Shown in pieces: positions 57,582 to 64,000 of a stretch of 64,000 bases of DNA (position 1 is the stretch's first letter; the number at the start of each line of letters is the position of its first letter). The notes under the pieces were generated by a model that did not search any database, was not told the origin of the DNA, and worked only from the letters and a program-made list of their open reading frames with translations. The position numbers were made by a program, and so were the translations under genes. Source of the DNA: Haloferax gibbonsii ATCC 33959 (GTDB lineage Archaea > Halobacteriota > Halobacteria > Halobacteriales > Haloferacaceae); contig NZ_AOLJ01000012.1 in the NCBI RefSeq assembly GCF_000336775.1, positions 34,030-98,029 of the forward strand, given 5' to 3'.

Positions 57582-60194
57582 ATGCCGAGCGGAGAATACG
57601 ATCCGGAAACCGTCGAGGCGAAGTGGCAAGAGAGGTGGGTCGACGAAGACCTGTACGCGTACCCGGAGCGTGCGGTAGACCCCGACACCGTCTTCTCCAT
57701 CGACTCACCGCCGCCGACGGTGTCCGGGAGCCTCCACTGGGGCCACGTCTACGGCTTCACCCTCCAGGACTTCGTCGCCCGGTTCAACCGGATGCGCGGC
57801 GACGAGGTGTACTTCCCGTTCGGTTACGACGACAACGGCATCGCGTCGGAGCTCCTGACCGAGGACGAACTCGGAATCAAACACCAGGACTACGAGCGAC
57901 GCGAGTTCCAGAAGCTCTGCCGCGAGGTCACGGCGGAGTACGAAGGGGAGTTCACGGAGAAGATGCAGAACCTCGGCATCTCCATCGACTGGGACCAGAC
58001 GTACCAGACGATTTCGCCCGAGGTCCAGCGCGTCTCCCAGCTCTCTTTCGTCGACCTCTACGACAAGGGTCGGCAGTACCGCCAGCGCGCCCCCGCCATC
58101 TGGTGTCCCGAGTGCGAGACCGCAATCTCGCAGGTCGAGACCGAAGACGACGAGCAGGGCTCGCACTTCCACGACATCGAGTTCGGCGTGGCCGAGTCCG
58201 AGGAGTCGTTCGTCATCTCCACGACGCGACCCGAACTGCTCCCCGCCTGCGTCGCCGTCTTCGTCCATCCCGACGACGACGACAACGAGCACCTCGTCGG
58301 GCAGGAAGCGGAGGTTCCGCTGTTCGGACAGCGGGTTCCCATCCTCGAAGACGAGCGCGTCGACCTGGAGACCGGCACGGGTCTCGTCATGTGCTGTACC
58401 TTCGGCGACCAGACCGACATCGAGTGGTATCAGGCCCACGACCTACCGCTCCGCGTCGCCATCGACGAGTCCGGCACGATGACCGAGGAGGCCGACGAGT
58501 ACGCCGGTCTCTCCGCCGACGAGGCGCGGGAGGCCATCGTCTCCGACCTCGACGACGCCGGGGCGCTCCTCGACAAGCGCGCCATCACGCACACGGTCAA
58601 CGTCCACGAGCGGTGCGGCACGAGCGTCGAGTTCCTCGTCAAGGACCAGTGGTACATCAAACTGCTCGACAAGCGCGAGGAGTACCTCGAAGCCGGCGAG
58701 CAGATGGACTGGTACCCCGAGAAGATGTTCACGCGGTACAAGAACTGGATCGAGGGTCTCCAGTGGGACTGGGCCATCTCGCGGCAGCGCTCCTCGGGGA
58801 TTCCGTTCCCCGTCTGGTACTGCGAGGACTGCGAGCACGTGGTCGTCGCCGACCGCGAGGACCTGCCGGTCGACCCGCTCTCGGACGACCCGCCGGTCGA
58901 TGCCTGCCCCGAGTGCGGCCACGACGAGTTCGCCGCCGAGGACGACGTGTTCGACACGTGGGCGACCTCGTCGCTCACGCCCCTCATCAACGGCGGCTGG
59001 GACTGGAACCCGGAGACGGAGGCGATGGAACTCGAACGGCCCGAACTCTACCCGTTCGACATGCGCCCGCAGGGCCACGACATCATCTCCTTTTGGCTGT
59101 TCCACACGGTCGTCAAGTGCTACGAGCACACCGGCGAGGTCCCGTTCGACAGCGTCATGATAAACGGGATGGTCCTCGACGAGAACCGCGAGAAGATGTC
59201 GAAGTCCGTCGGTAACGTCGTCTCGCCCGACGAGGTCTTAGAGAAGTTCCCGGTCGACGCCGCCCGCTACTGGGCCGCCGGGAGCGCCGTCGGCGACGAC
59301 CTGCCGTACCAGGAGAAGGGCCTCGTCGCGGGCGAGAAACTCATGCGGAAGCTCTGGAACGCCTCGAAGCTCGTCGAGAGCCTCACCGAGGACGCGCCCG
59401 CCGAGTTCGACCACGACGACCTGAAGGCCATCGACCGCTGGCTTCTGGCCTCGCTCGACCGCGAACTCGAGTTCGTCACGGAGAAACTGGAGAACCGCGA
59501 GTTCTCGAAGGCGCGCGACCGCCTGCGTAGTTTCTTCTGGCACACGTTCTGTGACGACTACCTCGAAATCGCCAAACAGCGCGTCCGCGAGGGCGACGAC
59601 CCCTCGGCGGCGTACACGCTCCAGACCGCCCACAAGCGGTTCCTGACCTGCTTCGCGCCCATCCTCGCACACGTCACGGAGGAACTCTGGCGCGACATGT
59701 ACGACGAAACGAGCGTCCACGACCAGTCGTGGCCCGAACCGCTCGGACTCGACGCCGACGTCGCGGCCGGCGAAACCGCGATGGCCGTCGTCGGCGCGCT
59801 CCGCAAGTACAAAAGCGACAACCAGCTCTCGATGAACGCCCCCGTCGACCTCGTGCAGGTGTACGGCGACATCCACGGCTTCGAGGAGGACGTGAGCGGC
59901 GTCATGCACATCGAGGCGCTCGAACTGCTCGACGAGGAGCCCGAAATCGAGTCGGTCGTGACCGGCGTCGACCTCGACTACTCCCTCGTCGGCCCCGAGT
60001 ACGGCGCGCAGGTCCCGGACATCGAGGCCGCCCTCGAAAGCGACGACTACGAGGTCGAAGACGGCGTCATGCACGTCGCGGGCGTCGAACTCGACCCCGA
60101 GATGTTCACCATCGAGGAGTCCCGCGAGTACGTCGGCGAAGGCGACATGCTCGAAGCCGGCGACGCCATCGTCATCGTCCAGCACGCCGACTGA
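57582..60194 (+). CDS. valS: Valine--tRNA ligase
   Basis: 870-aa class I synthetase. The HIGH-equivalent is GSLHWGHVYGF, the KMSKS is REKMSKSVGNV, and the CP1 editing domain (TTRPELLPACVAVFVHPDD) lies between. A CxxC...CxxC zinc segment (CPECETAISQ, CEDCEHVV/CPECGHDE) is present. No C-terminal coiled-coil arm is obvious. A GTTTAACAG promoter element is centred about 33 nt upstream. Completes a stretch with trpS and pheST within 12 kb. Confidence 0.97.
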   Translation: MPSGEYDPETVEAKWQERWVDEDLYAYPERAVDPDTVFSIDSPPPTVSGSLHWGHVYGFTLQDFVARFNRMRGDEVYFPFGYDDNGIASELLTEDELGIKHQDYERREFQKLCREVTAEYEGEFTEKMQNLGISIDWDQTYQTISPEVQRVSQLSFVDLYDKGRQYRQRAPAIWCPECETAISQVETEDDEQGSHFHDIEFGVAESEESFVISTTRPELLPACVAVFVHPDDDDNEHLVGQEAEVPLFGQRVPILEDERVDLETGTGLVMCCTFGDQTDIEWYQAHDLPLRVAIDESGTMTEEADEYAGLSADEAREAIVSDLDDAGALLDKRAITHTVNVHERCGTSVEFLVKDQWYIKLLDKREEYLEAGEQMDWYPEKMFTRYKNWIEGLQWDWAISRQRSSGIPFPVWYCEDCEHVVVADREDLPVDPLSDDPPVDACPECGHDEFAAEDDVFDTWATSSLTPLINGGWDWNPETEAMELERPELYPFDMRPQGHDIISFWLFHTVVKCYEHTGEVPFDSVMINGMVLDENREKMSKSVGNVVSPDEVLEKFPVDAARYWAAGSAVGDDLPYQEKGLVAGEKLMRKLWNASKLVESLTEDAPAEFDHDDLKAIDRWLLASLDRELEFVTEKLENREFSKARDRLRSFFWHTFCDDYLEIAKQRVREGDDPSAAYTLQTAHKRFLTCFAPILAHVTEELWRDMYDETSVHDQSWPEPLGLDADVAAGETAMAVVGALRKYKSDNQLSMNAPVDLVQVYGDIHGFEEDVSGVMHIEALELLDEEPEIESVVTGVDLDYSLVGPEYGAQVPDIEAALESDDYEVEDGVMHVAGVELDPEMFTIEESREYVGEGDMLEAGDAIVIVQHAD

Positions 60195-60260
60195 GACGGC
60201 CACTCGGTCGTTTCCGTCCGCGTTCTTTTCCCGGTATTCGGTCGCTTAGCGGGCGGCCCG

Positions 60261-61571
60261 TCAGTCGTCGCCGCTCGGCACCGTCGTCTCGACCTCTGTC
60301 TCCGGCTCAGTCTCAGTCTCATCTACGTCGCCGAAGGCGTCCAGCACCGCCGCCGCGTCTTCGACGTGGGGAATCGTCATCGGATGATTCGCGTTCGCGT
60401 CGTCGGTGCGAGCCTCCTCGGGGTCGGGGACGGTGAGTCCCACGTCGGGACTCGTGTCCACACCCGTCTCGAACCGTATCGTCTCCGTGCCGAACAGGCG
60501 GTCGACGGCGTCGGTGGACACGCTGACGTCGGTGACCGCGTCGCGTTCGAGGCGTGCTTGCGGCTCGTCCAACAGCGCGTCGTGGGCGACGAGCACGTCC
60601 CCGTAGCACCGGAACTCGACGGGTCCGTAGGCGAGGTAGCGTGAGGTCCCTCGGATAGTCCCGAACGCGGCGGCGAGGGCGAGCGGCGCGAGCGCGAACG
60701 TCCACGCGCCGAAGAAGACGAGCGCGGCGGCGACGCCGTAGCACCACAGCACGCCGCTGGTGACCGTGTACCGGAGGCTTTGGGAGACCGCGTCGGTGAG
60801 GGCGACCGAACGGGCGGGCGTGGTTCGATAGGTCGGCGCTCCTGCAGGCACCTCCACCGGGATCGGTTCGATTTCGGTCTCCTCGCTCCCGTAGAGTCGG
60901 TAGAAGACGCCCCGCGTTTCGCTCCGTTCGAGTTGGAGCGCGCGGAGGTCGTAGAGGAACTTCAGGCCGACGAGGATCACGAGGAACACGTCGTTTTCGA
61001 GTTCGATCGCGAACGGTCCGAAGACGAACAACAGCAGTCCGACGGCGAACAGGAGTTTGAACGGGGGGAGCAACACCGACCGCGCGGAGTGGTCGCGGTA
61101 GCCGCCCGCCGCGAAGTAGCCGGTGACCGTTTCGACGCCCCGCCCGACGAACACGCTCACGCCGCCCAGAAGGATTTGTCCGGCGACCACGTCGGTGACG
61201 ACCGGGTCGGTCAGGCCGAAGGCGACGAAGGCGACGGCGAGTTCGAGCGGGACGAGCAGGAACGCCGCGATGAGGAGCGTCGGAACGTTCCGCGGGTAGA
61301 ACCGCGGGAGGGACCGGGGCAGCGAGACTCCCCCTCGCTTGGCTTGCAACGGGCCGAACAGTCGGTCCCCGTCGCCGATGGCGTTGTTGGGGCGCTTCGC
61401 TGCGAAGGGTATCTTCACGAGCGTCCAGCACAGCACGGCGGCGATTTCGGCGACGAACACGCCGAAGAGCACGGTCGGAGACCAGTCGAGGAACAGGACG
61501 CCGACGGGCGCGACGGCGTTCGAGGCGAGGACCGCCAGCACGCCGGAGTCACGAGGTGAGGGAGGGCGCAC
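60261..61571 (-). CDS. Polytopic membrane protein (DUF6498-like)
   Basis: 436 aa. The first ~215 residues have about six hydrophobic segments (SNAVAPVGVLFLDWSPTVLF, LIAAFLLVPLELAVAFVAF, DVFLVILVGLKFLYDLRAL); the middle and C-terminal parts have one or two more segments then an acidic soluble domain ending in ETETEPETEVETT. I believe the N-terminal half matches the DUF6498 membrane domain, from memory. Function unknown. Convergent with valS. Confidence 0.72.
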   Translation of the reverse strand: MRPPSPRDSGVLAVLASNAVAPVGVLFLDWSPTVLFGVFVAEIAAVLCWTLVKIPFAAKRPNNAIGDGDRLFGPLQAKRGGVSLPRSLPRFYPRNVPTLLIAAFLLVPLELAVAFVAFGLTDPVVTDVVAGQILLGGVSVFVGRGVETVTGYFAAGGYRDHSARSVLLPPFKLLFAVGLLLFVFGPFAIELENDVFLVILVGLKFLYDLRALQLERSETRGVFYRLYGSEETEIEPIPVEVPAGAPTYRTTPARSVALTDAVSQSLRYTVTSGVLWCYGVAAALVFFGAWTFALAPLALAAAFGTIRGTSRYLAYGPVEFRCYGDVLVAHDALLDEPQARLERDAVTDVSVSTDAVDRLFGTETIRFETGVDTSPDVGLTVPDPEEARTDDANANHPMTIPHVEDAAAVLDAFGDVDETETEPETEVETTVPSGDD

Positions 61572-61668
61572 GACTTTTCAACCGGATGGGAAGAAAATCA
61601 GTCTTCGGTTCGCTATCAGCGCGCAGGTCCTCGGTCGTTGCGGCCGCGGTCGGCGAGATTTCGGGCCG

Positions 61669-62724
61669 CTACAGTCCCGACCCGACGGCGTCGGCCACGT
61701 CGTCGAAGCCGTCGCGGTCGAGCAGGTCGAGGAGGCCGCGGTTGATGTCGCGGGCGATAGACGGTCCCTCGTAGACCATGCCCGTGTAGAGTTGGACCAT
61801 CTCGGCCCCGGCGCGAATCTTTCTGTAGGCGCTTTCGGCGTCCGAGACGCCGCCGACGCCGACGATGGGCACGTCGGTCCGCTCGGCGATGAAGCGAATC
61901 ATGTTCGTGGCCTCGGCCTCGATCGGCTTCCCGGAGAGACCGCCGCGTTCTGCCCGGTTTGGGTTCCGCAGGGTGTCGGGCCGAGAGGTGGTCGTGTTGC
62001 TGGCGATGACGCCGTCGAGACCGAGTTCGTCGACGACTTCGAGCGCGTCCTCCACGGCGGGGTCCGGGAGGTCGGGCGAGAGTTTCACGAGAAGCGGGTC
62101 GGCGCCGGCGTCGACGAGCGTCCCGAGAATCGCTTCGAGCGAGTCGCGGTTCTGCAGGTCGCGGAAGCCCTCGCTGTTGGGACACGAGACGTTGACGACG
62201 AAGTAGTCCGCGCCGTCGGCGACGCGCTCGTAGGTGTAGCGGTAGTCGTCGGGGGCCTCCTCTGTGGGCGTTACCTCCGAGAGCGCGAGGTTGACGCCGA
62301 CGGGGATGTCCGGGAGGGGTCCGGCGGCGAGGCGCTCTCCGACCGCGTCCGCGCCCTCGTTGTTGAGGCCCATGCGGTTGATGAGCGCCTCGTCTTCGGG
62401 GAGGCGGAACATCCGGGGGCGCGGGTTTCCGGGCTGGGGCTCCGCGGTGACGCCGCCGACTTCCACGTGGCCGAAGCCGAGCGCCGAAAGAACGGTGGGT
62501 ATCTCGGCGTTCTTGTCGAACCCGGCCGCGACGCCGACCGGGTTCGGGAAGTCGAGGCCGAACGCGTTCGTCGCGAGTCGGGAGTCGTCGACTCGGTAGC
62601 GCCGCTCTAAGAGCGGTTCGACCGGAGTGCCGCGAGCGGTCGCGAGCAGTCCGTGGATGGTCCGGTGGGCGGTCTCCGGTGGAAACGAAAAGAGGAGTGG
62701 TTTGGCGAGGTGATAGGGGTTCAT
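61669..62724 (-). CDS. pyrD: Dihydroorotate dehydrogenase (quinone, class 2)
   Basis: 351-aa flavoenzyme oxidising dihydroorotate to orotate with membrane quinone in pyrimidine synthesis. Signature blocks are FPNPVGVAAGFDKNAEIPT, RMGLNNEGADAV, VVNVSCPNSEGFRDLQ and VPIVGVGGVSDAESAYRKI. The N-terminal helices (NPYHLAKPLLFSFPPETAHRTIHG) are the quinone-tunnel extension that defines class 2. ATG 62724 is the family start. Followed on the same strand by the DUF6498-like gene 98 bp later. Confidence 0.96.
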   Translation of the reverse strand: MNPYHLAKPLLFSFPPETAHRTIHGLLATARGTPVEPLLERRYRVDDSRLATNAFGLDFPNPVGVAAGFDKNAEIPTVLSALGFGHVEVGGVTAEPQPGNPRPRMFRLPEDEALINRMGLNNEGADAVGERLAAGPLPDIPVGVNLALSEVTPTEEAPDDYRYTYERVADGADYFVVNVSCPNSEGFRDLQNRDSLEAILGTLVDAGADPLLVKLSPDLPDPAVEDALEVVDELGLDGVIASNTTTSRPDTLRNPNRAERGGLSGKPIEAEATNMIRFIAERTDVPIVGVGGVSDAESAYRKIRAGAEMVQLYTGMVYEGPSIARDINRGLLDLLDRDGFDDVADAVGSGL

Positions 62725-62784
62725 TGCTGTCTGTCGTGCCTTCCGCTGGTGACGGGTCGGTTCGAGACGATACGTATCACGCGC

Positions 62785-62982
62785 TCAGAAGTCGTGTTCG
62801 ACCTGGTCTGGGTCCGCTTTTTGGATGATGATTTTACCGTCCCGAACGCGGACGAACACCTCGTCGCCGATCTCCATTCCGGCGACCGCGAGTTCGTCTT
62901 CGTGGAGGTTGACATGGACGTTGTGGTACTCGCCGTTCTCGTCTTTGGCGCCACTCGGACTGAGCTTCTTTTTCCGGACCAT
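62785..62982 (-). CDS. AbrB/SpoVT-type small DNA-binding protein
   Basis: 65 aa. C-terminal swapped-hairpin AbrB pattern ELAVAGMEIGDEVFVRVRDGKIIIQKAD after a basic N-terminus (MVRKKKLSPSG). Such proteins are transcription regulators or antitoxin DNA-binding parts; no toxin gene is adjacent here. The MVRKKKL start is preferred to the 55-codon upstream extension. Divergent from the MC1 gene across 238 bp. Confidence 0.78.
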   Translation of the reverse strand: MVRKKKLSPSGAKDENGEYHNVHVNLHEDELAVAGMEIGDEVFVRVRDGKIIIQKADPDQVEHDF

Positions 62983-63220
62983 CTGGGGGTCTATCCGTTG
63001 GTTCGCCGCAGGGGATACATAAGTGTTGTCTCCGTCCTCCCGGAGAGTGGTGATTTTCGCCGGAACCCGACCGTCTCGCAGCGAAGTCCGTCGCATCGTC
63101 GGCGAGGTGAGTCGGCGCGTCGAACCGGTCGAGTATATAAGTAACACGGCGTCGTCGGTCGAAATTCGTCGATATATTTATCATGTGCCATGTGGTTCAT
63201 TGGCATAGAGGTGGAAAATC

Positions 63221-63535
63221 ATGGTACGCGAGGACGGTAAGCGGAACTTCGTGCTCCGAGAGGAGGACGGTACAGAGACGAGCGTGTTTTCGGGCAGCAT
63301 GCCGAGGCAAGCGGCGCTCAAGGCGGCCCGACGACTCGACCCCGCCGGGTCCGAAGACGACGCGAAGTCGGACGCGGTCGAGATTCGACTCCGGGAGAAG
63401 GGGACTGACAAGGTCCACATCTTCGACGCGTGGGCGTGGAACAGCAGCGCCCCGGAGGACAAGCCCGGCTGGATGGAGGGGAAGATTACCAAAGGAAACG
63501 TTTCCAAGAAGGGAATCGAGCACCTCGACGAGTAG
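63221..63535 (+). CDS. MC1-type non-histone chromosomal protein
   Basis: 104-aa DNA-bending chromatin protein of the archaeal MC1 family. Family blocks are RNFVLREEDGTETSVFSG, PRQAALKAARRLDP and the C-terminal DKVHIFDAWAWNSSAPED with the DNA-intercalating aromatic region. It is more acidic than methanogen MC1, as expected in high salt. A GAGGTG ribosome-binding site sits seven bases before the ATG and a TATATTTA element 45 nt before, so this mRNA has a leader. Confidence 0.93.
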   Translation: MVREDGKRNFVLREEDGTETSVFSGSMPRQAALKAARRLDPAGSEDDAKSDAVEIRLREKGTDKVHIFDAWAWNSSAPEDKPGWMEGKITKGNVSKKGIEHLDE

Positions 63536-63800
63536 CGCGACCGACGTTCACATTCTTATCGTGCGCACGCACGTGTAGCACCCCGAGTCGTAGTGCAGTC
63601 GATACGCCTTTCAAACAGCGCCGCCAGCGTCTGCTTGCGCGACCGACACCCGGTCAGACCGAACGTACGACGCGGGGGATGACCGACCGGCCTCCAGTCG
63701 CGCGATATCTACGTCCTCGAGAGTTATCCGTGTCTCCGAGAGTCTATCATTATTTTATGAATAATCCCGCCATGAAACCGCATGACGAAGCGCCATCGGT
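63536..63800 (+). other. Region upstream of the rRNA promoters
   Basis: 265 bp with no ORF of haloarchaeal composition. An AT-rich part near 63744-63770 (TATTTTATGAATAATCC, with ATTATT/AATAAT arms) could hold an additional upstream rRNA promoter or factor site, since a CGCATGACGAAG sequence lies about 28 nt downstream, reminiscent of the start-site motif of the other two promoters. Confidence 0.35.
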
Positions 63801-63802
63801 TC

Positions 63803-63843
63803 GACGGCCTTTTATGTATCCCCGGCATTCGGATTAATGCGAA
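63803..63843 (+). promoter_or_regulatory. rRNA operon promoter, upstream copy
   Basis: CGACGGCCTTTTATGTA with TATA TTTATGTA (63811-63818), then GCATTCGGATTAATGCGAA; the start-site motif ATGCGAA lies 27 nt after TATA. It repeats almost exactly at the next promoter, the signature of tandem haloarchaeal rrn promoters. Confidence 0.75.
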
Positions 63844-63949
63844 GAAGCGCACGGGGGCACTCCCCCCGAAGGCTTCCACCGAACGCCCCGACCCCAAGGT
63901 CGTCAGGCGCCCACCGGGATGACACACCTTCCCGGGGGTCGCCACGATA

Positions 63950-63992
63950 CGACGGCCTTAAGTGGTCCAAGGCATTTCGGATGAATGCGAAC
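63950..63992 (+). promoter_or_regulatory. rRNA operon promoter, downstream copy
   Basis: CGACGGCCTTAAGTGG with TTAA core (63958-63963), followed by GGCATTTCGGATGAATGCGAACGA; the start-site motif GCGAACG sits 27 nt after TATA. 147 bp downstream of the first copy. The 16S rRNA should follow beyond the window edge. Confidence 0.75.
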
Positions 63993-64000
63993 GACACACC

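Overview
The window is a GC-rich (roughly two-thirds G+C), gene-dense piece of a haloarchaeal main chromosome. The proteins are strongly acidic, many genes have a TATA-like box about 25-30 nt before the start codon (leaderless mRNAs), and several products are archaeal or haloarchaeal hallmarks: the 129-aa halobacterial 2Fe-2S ferredoxin, HTH-10 (Bat-type) regulator, A24 prepilin peptidase, archaeal 2-oxoacid dehydrogenase complex, homodimeric-type EndA, MC1 chromatin protein, and an rRNA promoter pair of the haloarchaeal type. Gene content and order agree with what I remember of Haloferax, but I could not run a comparison, so the genus is an inference. I see no insertion sequence, prophage, CRISPR array or tRNA gene. 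Nearly all of it is core metabolism.

Layout. 1-7.2 kb: 5'-truncated-window cytochrome P450, HTH-10 regulator, a methionine/sulfur block (metY, metX, second metY) and a PiT phosphate transporter. 7.3-16.5 kb: ferredoxin, membrane protein, PibD-like peptidase, histidine genes hisI, hisA and hisB separated by a GlmM-type mutase and tiny membrane proteins, an ACT regulator, a 38-aa zinc microprotein and a YigZ-family protein. 16.5-21 kb: a complete TAXI-type TRAP transporter (binding protein, DUF1850 protein, fused permease) with a leaderless promoter. 21.4-27.5 kb: zinc-finger protein, upp, CobW-type GTPase with a His-rich loop and small membrane partner, an ArsA/Get3 ATPase with a 98-aa partner, and CstA. 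27.5-36.3 kb: haloarchaeal small proteins, thrC, serA and serB. 36.3-42.6 kb: the four-gene E1alpha-E1beta-E2-E3 dehydrogenase operon and lipA, which makes the lipoyl cofactor the complex needs.

42.9-62.7 kb is rich in RNA and DNA machinery: a 35-aa leaderless microprotein, a Hel308-like helicase, a HAD phosphatase, a NucS-N-domain/zinc-ribbon protein, endA-trpS, an ornithine cyclodeaminase/FAD oxidoreductase pair, pheS-pheT, a cystathionine synthase/lyase, valS and pyrD. The window ends with an AbrB-type protein, MC1 and two tandem rRNA promoters, so the 16S gene should start just beyond the right edge.

The most notable discovery is at 52597-52838. pheST is preceded by a leaderless 26-codon ORF with four Phe codons among its last eight residues. 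The ORF is overlaid by a perfect 9-bp stem and followed by a GGTCGG element that can pair with any of three AACCGACC copies. This looks like a bacterial-style ribosome-sensing leader (attenuator or translational switch) in an archaeon. Other leads are palindromes overlapping the hisA, hisB and serA promoters, two unlisted microproteins, a short ORF overlapping the helicase start, and a duplicated piece of the pheT 3' end.
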